From assembly GCF_010501065.1 (NCBI RefSeq), contig NZ_QVMM01000002.1:124001-188000 (forward strand): 64,000 nucleotides of DNA, written 5' to 3'. Origin of the DNA: Dysgonomonas sp. 216. Its GTDB lineage: Bacteria; Bacteroidota; Bacteroidia; Bacteroidales; Dysgonomonadaceae. Positions 45,585 through 55,383 of this stretch are shown here, in pieces (the first letter of the stretch is position 1; each line of letters opens with the position of its first letter). Made by a program: the position numbers and the translations under genes. Below the pieces are notes generated by a model. It ran no database searches. It was not told where the DNA came from and was given only the letters and a program-made list of their open reading frames with translations.

Positions 45585-47183
45585 TTATTTTTCGATATAA
45601 AAACTTCGCTCCACAGCCTCGGCTGTCTGAATTTTATCGCCTACTGTTCGTCCATATTGCCAGGCTACAACAGTTACTTTTATCGGATATTTCGCTCGTG
45701 GCGGAATTTTGTTTATTTGCAAGTAGTTCTTTTTTTCGTCAACAACCGCAGGACCTTCTTTTACATAGTAATAAACCGGCAAACCGCTATCGGCATAAGC
45801 ATTAAGCTTCACTTTTTTAGTATTCGCTTTTATATTGGTTATCGGGGCAAATGTTATAGACTGTGCCCTCCCCTCTTTATTTGGGTACGGTATACGGATG
45901 TTTAACTGCTGCACTGCACTCTTATAAACAGCATCGCCCTTGTTATGGGCAATAAACCACATATCGCCTGTGCGTTTATTATTATTAAGCCCCATTCGGT
46001 AAAAACGCACCGTAAACGTTGTATCGTTCACTTTTGTCACAGGTCCGCATAAGCGGTCGATGCTTATTTTTCCTACCGACGAATGTTCGGTTGTTATATT
46101 CTGACGCAACGAATCGGAATAAACAGCCGCCAGATTAAACGTCACTCCATCTTCTTTCGGATAAAAACCGATATTGCTTTTACCCGACAGTGCTTGCTGT
46201 CTGTCTTGTATATAACTTATATACTGAAACCTCTTTCCTCTCGATTCGGCATAATACTTTTCGGTTTGGTTTGCTATTTCCTCGTCGAAATACCAAAATG
46301 CATCGTGAGTATCTCCTTCATATTCCGAAAACGGAGCAGCCTCTGCCCTGTTTTGTTGGTTCGAGTACCAGCGTTGGGCCAGCCAGCCCTTGTTTATATC
46401 CACTTTTTTCAATTCCTGTTGTGCATCGGTCAACCTGTACCGAGCCGCCTTTTTCAAAAATAGGGAAATGTAACTTACCACCTCGTCAGACACATCGAAA
46501 TGTCCGTGTCCGGCATCGCATAAAAACGATATACAACTTTGAGGGTACATCAACCTGAATGCCAATGCTGGGTTTACCCTTGCTTCCCACCATTCGTACT
46601 CGCCCTGCACCATTAACGACGGTATTCCGTCAATATTTCGTGTTCTCCCCCATTCGAGATTACTACCTCCATAACCTGTAAGATTGGTACGTGGCGCATC
46701 GCCATGATACGAAACAACAGCCAACGTGCGGTTAGAATTCCATGCAGCAAAGTTCCATGGAAAAGTAGCCATTGCCGAATGCCCTAAAGGTACTATCGGT
46801 GCAGTTTGCAACTCCTCATAACCACTAACATCTGCCATATCTGCCAGCATTTTATCAAAAATATCCTGACACCCATTATTAACATCCCATTGCTGTTCGA
46901 ATCCCGGACTTACCCAAACAACCGCAAAACCTAACTCGCTCATAGCGTCGCGAAACACAGGATGTTCAAATATCGTTTCTTCGCACATATTATGCTGCCC
47001 GAAAACTACAGCCCTAACCCGCTCACAATTTGACGGAATCCACAAAAAAGCACGGGGATGATCGTTTGTCTCTCCCGAAACAAATTTCTCCACCTCGACC
47101 GACCATTGCCACTCCGAAGGATATACATTTAAGCTGAAAGCAGAAAAGATTGCTATAAGAATTATTATAGTGTTTTTTTTCAT
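45585..47183 (-). CDS. Secreted alpha/beta hydrolase, putative carbohydrate esterase
   Basis: A 532-residue protein. I chose the start at 47183 because MKKNTIIILIAIFSAFSLN is a clean signal peptide; an ATG 72 bases upstream would bury it. The first 260 residues form an alpha/beta hydrolase with nucleophile elbow GHSAMATF and a His in DAGHGHFDVSD. The C-terminal half is a beta-rich domain with no recognised family (LNAYADSGLPVYYYVKEGPA resembles a cadherin/Ig-like fold). First gene of the minus-strand PUL operon. Deacetylation or deferuloylation of the target glycan is plausible but unproven. Confidence 0.78.
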   Translation of the reverse strand: MKKNTIIILIAIFSAFSLNVYPSEWQWSVEVEKFVSGETNDHPRAFLWIPSNCERVRAVVFGQHNMCEETIFEHPVFRDAMSELGFAVVWVSPGFEQQWDVNNGCQDIFDKMLADMADVSGYEELQTAPIVPLGHSAMATFPWNFAAWNSNRTLAVVSYHGDAPRTNLTGYGGSNLEWGRTRNIDGIPSLMVQGEYEWWEARVNPALAFRLMYPQSCISFLCDAGHGHFDVSDEVVSYISLFLKKAARYRLTDAQQELKKVDINKGWLAQRWYSNQQNRAEAAPFSEYEGDTHDAFWYFDEEIANQTEKYYAESRGKRFQYISYIQDRQQALSGKSNIGFYPKEDGVTFNLAAVYSDSLRQNITTEHSSVGKISIDRLCGPVTKVNDTTFTVRFYRMGLNNNKRTGDMWFIAHNKGDAVYKSAVQQLNIRIPYPNKEGRAQSITFAPITNIKANTKKVKLNAYADSGLPVYYYVKEGPAVVDEKKNYLQINKIPPRAKYPIKVTVVAWQYGRTVGDKIQTAEAVERSFYIEK

Positions 47184-47279
47184 AAGGTTCATAGAAATAA
47201 CTTTATATACAAAAGCCAATATATTCAGAATACAAAAATGCCACTTTTTCATCATAAATAGTGGTACGTTTTAATCCAA

Positions 47280-47294
47280 AAAATGTGACATTTT
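47280..47294. promoter_or_regulatory. Palindrome in the divergent PUL promoter region
   Basis: AAAATGT-G-ACATTTT is a perfect 7-1-7 inverted repeat in the 262-base spacer between the two divergent PUL transcripts; GTGGT and ACCAC flank it at 47261-47265 and 47297-47301. It may be a regulator site. Confidence 0.35.
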
Positions 47295-47350
47295 ACACCA
47301 CCCTACCCTTTTACAGCCAACTAAATATACTACCACCTCAACAAAACATC

Positions 47351-47377
47351 CCATATATTGATACAAATTACCCTATA
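47351..47377 (+). promoter_or_regulatory. Candidate PUL regulator operator, site 1
   Basis: A 27-bp sequence (CCATATATTGATA... ending CCCTATA) that matches site 2 at 55210-55236 in 23 of 27 positions. It ends 19 bases before the -7 element at 47397, replacing a -33 box. CCATATA and CCCTATA are direct repeats 20 bp apart, as expected for an AraC-type DNA-binding dimer. Confidence 0.65.
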
Positions 47378-47396
47378 AAACACAACTTATTCTCAC

Positions 47397-47404
47397 TATT
47401 TTTG
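47397..47404 (+). promoter_or_regulatory. -7 promoter element of the 1191-residue protein gene
   Basis: TATTTTTG matches TAnnTTTG, 41 bases before the start. Confidence 0.65.
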
Positions 47405-47445
47405 CACATTATACTATATACTATTGCTTAAAACATTTTTAAACC

Positions 47446-50400
47446 ATGATCATGAAAAAAACCCTGATTCTCTTTCTATGTATATCTGTTAATTTTTTCA
47501 ATTTACAATCCCAGAATACCCTGATTGATGTAATCACGTTTGGCAATCAAAAATCTGAAGCCGAACACTCTTTTTCCGGAAAACAAACCCACATAAAAGA
47601 AAATGCCGCTTTGGGGCAATCGGCACGAATTACTGAACGAATGCCAGACAACCATGAAAAAGGAGGAGATTTAACATTTACCATAAAAGTAGACCCCACA
47701 TACCAAAATTACCTGACTGTAAAATTCTGGGGTTCCGATACCTGCAGCGTTTTGAATAAGGTATTTATAGATGGAAAACAAATAGGTTATAACCGCACTG
47801 CCGACTATGGCCCGTTTAACAATAGTTATTCCGACGCACTGCCCGACAGGTTTTACTATGTTACAACTTTACTGCCTTTTAATATGACAAAAGGAAAAGA
47901 AAAGGTGGAACTCACAATAACATCGGAAGGAAAGCAAGTTAACCGTCAGGTGTATAAAGGATATGTACACACAAATCCTTACATCGATTTTTCGAACGAA
48001 AAGCAAGGCACTAAACACATTGATTTGGAAAACATTGTAGCCAAAGGACTTAGCGAAAACGACAAAAACACTTTATTGGCTCAATACAGGGAAAAACAAA
48101 TTGAGGATTTCAATAAATTCTCGAAAAAATTAGACGATGACCCACTCGCTAAAATTTCGATTGTAAAATATCAAGATGAATTAAGATACTATGCATTGAG
48201 TCTGCTTGAACCTTGGTGTCCCGCTCAGACAAACGAAGAAAAGAAGAAAGTATTATTTCGTATATTTCAGGTTATAGACAATTACGTAATAGATTATTAC
48301 AAAGATTATCGATTGGTGACCCGAGGAGGACATCAGGGCGACTGGGGAGGTTATCTGGGCGCACTGGGCGAAGCTCTGTATATAGTTGAAAATTACATAA
48401 ACGACGATAATGTTTTGGGGCAATCCGAATTCAATAAGTTTCTCGATCAGCAATTCAAAACAAACACAAAAGAAAGCAAATATTCGTTGCCCGAAGCCGA
48501 CTGGGCCGGCAAAACACTAACCAGAAGATCGGCATGGGAAAGAGCATTTAAGGCAAACTACGATTTTGCCCGTGCACGCCTGTCGTACATTTACAATCAG
48601 GTTTATTACACCTACGATGGAGCATGGAAATCGCACGAAGGATTCAGAATTATAAATTCTGATTTTTACGAAGGAAAAGAACGCAGCCACCAAATTTTGA
48701 AAGAAGCATTGGGAATGGGCCCGTTTTTGGGCGAAGAAGTTTTAGTTGCTCCCGACGGACGCGAACTGAACTTGTTCCACTCTTTGTTCTATCACGACAG
48801 GGAAGCATTCTTTACCGATGACTTTATTTTTATTGTGGCAAAAGGGCTTGCAAAAAGCAAATTAGACAAAGACGGCAACATAGTTCGAAGATTGCCCTAC
48901 GGAAAACACTATTACGGCATATCGGAAACAGGACTGACCAAAGAGAATGGATATGTTGGCAACTACGGCGAAACCCCCAATTATCTGTCCGAATGGTTTT
49001 ACAGAACCCTAAATCACAAAGGCGACGAAGAGATGAACGACGAAATATTGAAACTTGCATTACTAAATGTACATGCCAGAGGATTTGCCCGCTACACATC
49101 GACCGACGAAAACAACAAGCGAATAATGCGTATGCAACAGGTTGTAGACAACCGCAACTCGGGCTACCCCGGCATGTATGCATATGCAATAAGGGTTTCG
49201 ACAAACAAAATGCTACATTTTGCTTCGCTCGAAAAACATATGGTAGAGAACGAAAAAAGATATTCGTCGCCCGAATGGAACAAATATTGGAAATATGCAG
49301 CCGAAATAGTAGGCTTTGCACAACAACAATTACTCGACAATCAGTACTTTCCCGGTTCGATAGAAAAAGGACGGGCAAATGCATTATTAAACCTGAGAAA
49401 ATATGATTATGTGTTACCCGAAACCTATAAATACCTCACTTCGGGGCGTTCGGCTTTCACTCGTTTCAAAAATGTACAGGCTGGCTACATACACCCGCTA
49501 ACAAACTTCAACTATTATACCGACAACGAGTTGAAACAATTGCACGTCGACAAAAAAGATTACGAACAACTGGCTTGGGCCGACATCGATTGTATGATGG
49601 CTGTGGTTCGCGATGGAGACAATGTGCTGACCGGAGTATTCAATTTTCAGAACAGAGCCTTTTCGGGTGTAGGAAAAATACATGTGCAGAAAAAGAATTA
49701 CGACCACATTGTGCATCTGGCTACAAAAGCGAAATTTATATATAACGACTATTACCTGCGCATGAACTCGACCTACATGGATTTTATTGCCAATGTTAAC
49801 GATGTTTATACTTATAGCCCTCAGGCGTTAGCCGGAGAAATATGCCCTATCACATACCAACCGGGCGTAGGAAAAGTGGTTCGCGAAAATTTCGAAGTAG
49901 ATCATCCCTACTCGGCTTTCCCCGATTATCTGGAAGCACAGTACGGAGAATACCTTTTTGTTTTCAACACAACACGCAAGCAATATGGCAACGAACAAAC
50001 CTACGAGGTAGAATTGCCTAAAGAATATAAAAAAGGTAAAATACTAGACCTGATAAGTGGCAAACAGCTAAATGTAAAGAAGAACAAAGTAACGGTTTCG
50101 CCAAATTCGGCACTTGTACTAAAACTAAATAAAGACTCTTATTTCGACTTTACACCTTATCCGGTAGACTTTGTTACAGCCCTACATGGCAACAACAAAG
50201 TGGCATTAAGTTGGAAACCTGCCCATGGAGCTACATCGTATACCGTAAAAAGGGCTTTCGCCGAAGATGGTAAATACGAAACAATTGCCGAAAACATTCA
50301 AACCGAATATTTTGAAGATTCGGACATAACAAACGGAACATTGGCGTTCTACAAAATTGTACCGGTTAATAATTATGGTAAAAGCTGGGACTCTTACAGA

Positions 50401-51021
50401 GCAAAAGCAAACCTAACTAAACCAACTATAAACGACGCAAAATGGAGAGAAGATGCCATTGGTAATATATCGACAGGTAAAGCCGAAATAAACGACTCGA
50501 AAATATTGATACACGACACCGACGGATACGGACTTGGTGAAGGAGACGATTACATGATCGAAACCCGCGACATTGAAGATTCTTTTATGTTTGTACACAC
50601 CATAGCTAACGGAGATGTTGAGTTTTCGGCAAAAATAACCCCACGAAGAGCTTTAATGCACGGAATAATGTTCCGCGACCAGCTAACAGCAAACACAAGA
50701 TACATATTTTTGGGAACCAACCAGTTTGGGCAAATTGTATTTCAAAGCCGCACACGGGATACACGTCACGAGTTTCACAGCTACAAGCTGAGCCCGTATA
50801 ACGTTTCGTTGCCCGGACACATAATTAATGAATATCCGTACATTAAATTAAAACGAAACGCCAAAGATCATATTATTACCGGATATATATCTAAAGACGG
50901 AACAAACTGGCAAAGCGTTGGCGAATTATTCACTCCATTCCCAATGGCCATATACATAGGAGTTAGTGCAGCCGGTGCACAAAAGGCCGAATTTGATAAC
51001 ATTGAAGCAATATTTAATTAA
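47446..51021 (+). CDS. Large secreted multidomain protein of unknown family (putative PUL enzyme)
   Basis: A 1191-residue secreted protein with a signal peptide (to about residue 22). Residues 25-165 look like a beta-sandwich with FWGSDTCSVLNKVFIDGKQI; 190-690 are mostly helical and resemble an alpha/alpha toroid (RGGHQGDWGGYLGALGEALY, YTYDGAWKSHEGFR); 700-890 are beta-rich (WADIDCMMAVVRDGDNVLTG to SALVLKL), giving the toroid-plus-sheet layout of many polysaccharide lyases. A fibronectin III-like domain (905-990, GNNKVALSWKPAHGATSYTV) and a laminin-like/DUF1349-type sandwich (1000-1191) follow. I do not recognise the catalytic family. Its promoter carries operator site 1, and the sensor gene follows by 76 bases. 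Confidence 0.8.
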   Translation: MIMKKTLILFLCISVNFFNLQSQNTLIDVITFGNQKSEAEHSFSGKQTHIKENAALGQSARITERMPDNHEKGGDLTFTIKVDPTYQNYLTVKFWGSDTCSVLNKVFIDGKQIGYNRTADYGPFNNSYSDALPDRFYYVTTLLPFNMTKGKEKVELTITSEGKQVNRQVYKGYVHTNPYIDFSNEKQGTKHIDLENIVAKGLSENDKNTLLAQYREKQIEDFNKFSKKLDDDPLAKISIVKYQDELRYYALSLLEPWCPAQTNEEKKKVLFRIFQVIDNYVIDYYKDYRLVTRGGHQGDWGGYLGALGEALYIVENYINDDNVLGQSEFNKFLDQQFKTNTKESKYSLPEADWAGKTLTRRSAWERAFKANYDFARARLSYIYNQVYYTYDGAWKSHEGFRIINSDFYEGKERSHQILKEALGMGPFLGEEVLVAPDGRELNLFHSLFYHDREAFFTDDFIFIVAKGLAKSKLDKDGNIVRRLPYGKHYYGISETGLTKENGYVGNYGETPNYLSEWFYRTLNHKGDEEMNDEILKLALLNVHARGFARYTSTDENNKRIMRMQQVVDNRNSGYPGMYAYAIRVSTNKMLHFASLEKHMVENEKRYSSPEWNKYWKYAAEIVGFAQQQLLDNQYFPGSIEKGRANALLNLRKYDYVLPETYKYLTSGRSAFTRFKNVQAGYIHPLTNFNYYTDNELKQLHVDKKDYEQLAWADIDCMMAVVRDGDNVLTGVFNFQNRAFSGVGKIHVQKKNYDHIVHLATKAKFIYNDYYLRMNSTYMDFIANVNDVYTYSPQALAGEICPITYQPGVGKVVRENFEVDHPYSAFPDYLEAQYGEYLFVFNTTRKQYGNEQTYEVELPKEYKKGKILDLISGKQLNVKKNKVTVSPNSALVLKLNKDSYFDFTPYPVDFVTALHGNNKVALSWKPAHGATSYTVKRAFAEDGKYETIAENIQTEYFEDSDITNGTLAFYKIVPVNNYGKSWDSYRAKANLTKPTINDAKWREDAIGNISTGKAEINDSKILIHDTDGYGLGEGDDYMIETRDIEDSFMFVHTIANGDVEFSAKITPRRALMHGIMFRDQLTANTRYIFLGTNQFGQIVFQSRTRDTRHEFHSYKLSPYNVSLPGHIINEYPYIKLKRNAKDHIITGYISKDGTNWQSVGELFTPFPMAIYIGVSAAGAQKAEFDNIEAIFN

Positions 51022-51062
51022 TATTATACAACCAAATAGGCCGAGGCAACAGGCTTTTTTTG

Positions 51063-51070
51063 TAACTTTG
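51063..51070 (+). promoter_or_regulatory. -7 promoter element of the hybrid sensor gene
   Basis: TAACTTTG matches TAnnTTTG, 27 bases before the 51098 start, so the sensor can be expressed apart from the gene upstream. Confidence 0.6.
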
Positions 51071-51097
51071 GTTAGTTATTTTACATATTTTGTGTGC

Positions 51098-54000
51098 ATG
51101 AAAACTACCATAGTTATAGTTCTGAATTTACTCTTTATATTTAGTGTAAAATCTCAGGATCAATATATATTTCGCCATCTTGATATTGTGGATGGACTTT
51201 CTGATAACCAAATACGTAATCTGAGTCAACTCCCAGATGGGCGTATAGGAATAAAAACAGCATCCATCCTCAATATCTACAATGGCGCGACATTCGATTA
51301 TTACTACCAAAATAAACGAATGGAGCATGCTTGGGATTATTCTCGCCCGCCAAAGGAGTATTACGACAAACAAGGTCGCATATGGATGAAAGAGCAAGGC
51401 TACCTTCTTCTTTTAGACTTAAATAGCAACCAATTCAATTACAACATCGAAGACGAACTGAAATCTTTCGGTATCGATAAAAAATTAACCAACCTGTTTC
51501 TCGACGAATCTAAAAACTATTGGTTTGTCACCAACGATAGCACCTTCTCGTTTTACGATATAAATAAAAAAGAACTAATTGTAATTACAGAAGGCGATAG
51601 CGACTTTACCCGCAAACACGGAGTACCTATCGAACTTACCCAATACAAAAACCTATGTTGGATAGTTTATAGTAACGGACTGATACGTTGTTGGGACTAT
51701 ACTTCTCAGGAATTTGTATTGCAAGACACTCGTTTTTTTAACAAAATAGGTCTTGTTACCGACCGCCTATACATCCATCCCAGTTCTACCGGCGATATAT
51801 GGCTAATGTATAACTATGGAGTTCATCTTTATAACCGTACCGAAAAAACATGGACAGATATTGCTTCGATAAGCGGACTGTCTAACTTTTTTACATGTAT
51901 GGACATCGATTTGGATGGTAATGCCTGGGTAGGGACATCACGTTCAGGGTTACGTCATATAAACAGTAAAACATTAGACGTAACTACAATAAGCGGAATG
52001 AAACTCGACAAAGGCGGGACATTAGTCAACGACATATACTCCATTTTTGTTGACAACAACAATGGCGTGTGGGTAGGAACACTATTCCAAGGCTTATGTT
52101 ATTACCAGCCAAGCATGCACAAATTTCAATTAATACAAACCGTGCATAGCGAAACTGCCATTACAAACGAAACCATACGTTGTTTTCTGGAAGATGAAGA
52201 CGGCACCATTCTTGTAGGCGCAGGAAATGGATTGTATAGGTTTTATCCCGAAACAAAAATAGTTGAAAAAATTTATGCCGATAAAATCAACGACCTCTGT
52301 TTATCCTTATACCGCGATAGCAAAAACCGCATTTGGGTAGGTACATTTTTGAACGGTTTTTACTGCATCGATAATAAGAATATAAAACACTTCATCAGGT
52401 CGTCCACAAATTTAGACTTAGACCCAAACCAGAACGTTTCGCGAGCAATTTACGAAGACAATAACGGACACTTTTGGGGCAGCGTGCCCGGAGGCGTTGC
52501 ATCAATAGACCCCAATACAGGTAAAATAATATACATACTAGCCGATAAGCACCCTAAAATAAAAAACCACACAACAGTATATAATTTTTACCCTGTAGAT
52601 AACGAAACCTTTGCCGTTGTAGGCGAAAGTGGAATATTCTATTACAATCCGCAAAAAGACGAAGTATGGGTTCCGGATGTGGACACGCCCGACAGCCCTA
52701 AATTTCAGGATTTTAACATCAAATACTATTGCATATATAAAGACAGCAGAGGTTTTGAATGGTATGGAACAGAAGCCGGCATAAGGCTGTGGGATAACAC
52801 AAACAACAGGCTTTATAAAATAACATCGAACGATGGGCTTCCCAATAATGCGGTATCGGCCATTATTGAAGACAATAATGGAATCATGTGGGTATCTACA
52901 GCTAATGGAATCTGTAAAATAAACATTCAAACGAACTATAACGAACATACATTTTCGATAGTTAGTTTCGGCACATCCGATGGTTTACAGAGTGGGAAAT
53001 TTTACGACAGGTCGTCGTTAAAAGCAAAAGATGGAAAACTATATTTTGGCGGAATACATGGCTTTAATTATTTCGACCCTCAAAAAATAGATTATAACAA
53101 AAGCATAAACCGCCCCATATTTACGGGGCTAAGCTTGTTTAATTCGCCCATAAAAAAAGATTCGATTTACAACGGCCATGTTATTCTGAAAAAGCCTATA
53201 AACCTGACAAACGAAATAAAGCTTCATCACAACGAAAATTTTATATCTATCGAGTTTTCGGGGCTCAACTATGTAAACCCTGCACAAACATACTACAGAT
53301 ATAAATTGCATAATTTTGATGAAAACTGGAACGAAGTATTAACAAACGGACTGGGTAAAGTTACATATACCGGATTACCATCAGGAAAATATAAATTTGT
53401 AGTATATACAGCAAATAACGACAAAGTGTGGGGCGACGAACCCTCGGAGTTAACTATTATCATAAAACCTCCTTTTTGGGCAACAGCATATGCAATTGCT
53501 ATTTATATAGTAATAATAATGTTCGTATTATATTACCTGTACCAGCTTCAGGATAAAAGAACTAAAAGAAAAATATCGGAACAAAAAGAAGTTAATATGC
53601 GCAAGCAGAAAGAAGAACTGGATCAAATGAAATTTAAGTTCTTCACCAATATCAGTCACGAATTTCGTACACCATTAACTTTAATCACCACCCCATTGGA
53701 TATACTGATAAAACAACAAGACGATGAAACTTTAAAAAAGAGGCTCGAATCGATATATAAAAATGCAGCCAACCTGCTTCAATTAGTAAATCAATTGCTC
53801 GATTTTCGCAAACTGGAAATGAAAGGCGAAAAAAACTATCTTCAGAAAAGTGATATCGTACAGTTTATCGAAAGTATTTACATTCAATTTAAAGATACCA
53901 CAGCAAGCCGAAATATTGATTTCGCATTAGAAACGGATATCGATAGCACAATCATGTTCTTCGATCAGGATAAAATGCATAAAATAATGAACAACCTTTT

Positions 54001-55132
54001 ATCTAATGCATTAAAATTCACACCAGAAGGAGGACATATATCTTTAAAAATATCAAAAGTAAAAGAAGGCAGACGAAATTTTATTAATATTATTGTATCC
54101 GATACAGGATGCGGTATGGCTCCCAAAGATATGGAGCAGATATTCGACAGGTTTTATCAGGGCAAAAAGCAAAACAACATGCAGCCCGGAAGCGGCATAG
54201 GGCTACATTTAGTGAAAGAATATGTAAAACTACACGAAGGAAGCATATCCGTAGAAAGCGATATTGGTATTGGCAGCGAGTTTTCGGTTCTTATCCCAAC
54301 CGATTTAATGGGCACAGAAGAAAAGGAAGTAAACGAAAATGGAATTCAGGCAGAATCGACTGATAAAAAAATATCGACAAAAACACTATTAATTGTTGAA
54401 GACAACAACGAATTTCGTAATTTCCTTATAGAGCAACTCAGCCCAATATTTAAAATACTGGAAGCCGAAGATGGAGTAAACGGAGAACAGATAGCAATTA
54501 ACGAATTGCCCGATCTTATTGTCTCCGACCTTATGATGCCCAGAGTTGACGGTTTGGAATTGTGTAGAAGACTAAAACTAAATATACAAACATCGCATAT
54601 ACCATTTATTCTTCTTACCGCACGAAGCTCGGACGAAGCCAAAATTGATGGATACGAAGCCGGAGCAGACTCTTACATATCAAAACCTTTCAATTTCGAT
54701 ATGTTGCTTACCCGTATTAATAAACTGATTGAGCAACAAGAAAAAAGAAAAGAACTGTTTCATAAAACAATAGAAGTAACACCCAGCAGCATAACTACCA
54801 CTTCGCTGGACGAAGAATTGGTACAAAGAGCATTAATGTTGGTTGAAAAAAACATGGACAATACCGGTTACTCAATAGATAATTTAAGCAAAGACATTGG
54901 TTTAAGCAGGTCGCAACTATACAGAAAACTTCAATCGATAACAGGACTGACCCCTATCGAGTTTATCAGGTCTATCAGACTCAAACGAGCTGCCCAGTTA
55001 CTAATAAACAGCCAATACAACATATCGGAAATAGCCGACATTGTAGGATTCAACACCCTCAAATATTTTAATAAATACTTTAAAGAAGAATTTGGAATGC
55101 CTCCTACGCAATACCGGCTAAAAAATAAATAA
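51098..55132 (+). CDS. Hybrid two-component system regulator (HTCS)
   Basis: A 1344-residue one-protein sensor-regulator of the kind that controls polysaccharide loci. I set the start at MKTTIVIVLNLLFIF, a good signal/membrane segment; an upstream in-frame ATG overlaps the previous gene. Periplasmic propeller repeats (such as DLDGNAWVGTSRSGLRHI) fill residues 20-690, then a Y_Y_Y domain (about 720-785), a transmembrane helix near 795-815, a kinase core with His854 (ISHEFRTPLT) and ATP-binding NNLLSNALKFTPEGG and GSGIGLHLV, a receiver with Asp1144 (DLMMPRVDG) and an AraC-type DNA-binding domain (SRSQLYRKLQSITGLTP) at the end. It should sense an oligosaccharide and activate the PUL. Confidence 0.96.
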   Translation: MKTTIVIVLNLLFIFSVKSQDQYIFRHLDIVDGLSDNQIRNLSQLPDGRIGIKTASILNIYNGATFDYYYQNKRMEHAWDYSRPPKEYYDKQGRIWMKEQGYLLLLDLNSNQFNYNIEDELKSFGIDKKLTNLFLDESKNYWFVTNDSTFSFYDINKKELIVITEGDSDFTRKHGVPIELTQYKNLCWIVYSNGLIRCWDYTSQEFVLQDTRFFNKIGLVTDRLYIHPSSTGDIWLMYNYGVHLYNRTEKTWTDIASISGLSNFFTCMDIDLDGNAWVGTSRSGLRHINSKTLDVTTISGMKLDKGGTLVNDIYSIFVDNNNGVWVGTLFQGLCYYQPSMHKFQLIQTVHSETAITNETIRCFLEDEDGTILVGAGNGLYRFYPETKIVEKIYADKINDLCLSLYRDSKNRIWVGTFLNGFYCIDNKNIKHFIRSSTNLDLDPNQNVSRAIYEDNNGHFWGSVPGGVASIDPNTGKIIYILADKHPKIKNHTTVYNFYPVDNETFAVVGESGIFYYNPQKDEVWVPDVDTPDSPKFQDFNIKYYCIYKDSRGFEWYGTEAGIRLWDNTNNRLYKITSNDGLPNNAVSAIIEDNNGIMWVSTANGICKINIQTNYNEHTFSIVSFGTSDGLQSGKFYDRSSLKAKDGKLYFGGIHGFNYFDPQKIDYNKSINRPIFTGLSLFNSPIKKDSIYNGHVILKKPINLTNEIKLHHNENFISIEFSGLNYVNPAQTYYRYKLHNFDENWNEVLTNGLGKVTYTGLPSGKYKFVVYTANNDKVWGDEPSELTIIIKPPFWATAYAIAIYIVIIMFVLYYLYQLQDKRTKRKISEQKEVNMRKQKEELDQMKFKFFTNISHEFRTPLTLITTPLDILIKQQDDETLKKRLESIYKNAANLLQLVNQLLDFRKLEMKGEKNYLQKSDIVQFIESIYIQFKDTTASRNIDFALETDIDSTIMFFDQDKMHKIMNNLLSNALKFTPEGGHISLKISKVKEGRRNFINIIVSDTGCGMAPKDMEQIFDRFYQGKKQNNMQPGSGIGLHLVKEYVKLHEGSISVESDIGIGSEFSVLIPTDLMGTEEKEVNENGIQAESTDKKISTKTLLIVEDNNEFRNFLIEQLSPIFKILEAEDGVNGEQIAINELPDLIVSDLMMPRVDGLELCRRLKLNIQTSHIPFILLTARSSDEAKIDGYEAGADSYISKPFNFDMLLTRINKLIEQQEKRKELFHKTIEVTPSSITTTSLDEELVQRALMLVEKNMDNTGYSIDNLSKDIGLSRSQLYRKLQSITGLTPIEFIRSIRLKRAAQLLINSQYNISEIADIVGFNTLKYFNKYFKEEFGMPPTQYRLKNK

Positions 55133-55158
55133 AAAAATTAAATCAACACTAAATGTCC

Positions 55159-55191
55159 CCCCTATTTTACCAAAAATAGGGGTTCTTTTTT
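55159..55191 (+). terminator. Terminator after the hybrid sensor gene
   Basis: CCCCTATTTT pairs perfectly with AAAATAGGGG around ACCA and is followed by TTCTTTTTT. Confidence 0.88.
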
Positions 55192-55209
55192 GTCATGCAT
55201 CAAAAGGTA

Positions 55210-55236
55210 CCATTTATTGATATATATTAACCTATA
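55210..55236 (+). promoter_or_regulatory. Candidate PUL regulator operator, site 2
   Basis: A 27-bp sequence (CCATTTATTGATA... ending ACCTATA) matching site 1 at 47351-47377 in 23 of 27 positions; similarity falls to background downstream. It also ends exactly 19 bases before its -7 element. Confidence 0.65.
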
Positions 55237-55255
55237 TACTTATCTATTTATCAAA

Positions 55256-55263
55256 TATTTTTG
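55256..55263 (+). promoter_or_regulatory. -7 promoter element of the GH28-like gene
   Basis: TATTTTTG matches TAnnTTTG; leader length would be about 115 nt. Confidence 0.65.
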
Positions 55264-55383
55264 TTTTCAGGTAAAACCCCCGAAACAGAACAAACAAAGG
55301 CTGAAAATAAAGCAACCAGTTCTGCAGATATCAATACCGTAGATAAATAAAAAACAAACAATATTTATATATAATAGTAAGCA

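Noticed and set aside
47184-47255. Upstream start for the alpha/beta hydrolase
   Set aside because: It would add residues before a clean signal peptide beginning at 47183.
50966-51097. Upstream extension of the hybrid sensor start
   Set aside because: It overlaps the preceding gene and places 44 residues before a good signal/membrane segment; a -7 element at 51063 supports the ATG at 51098.
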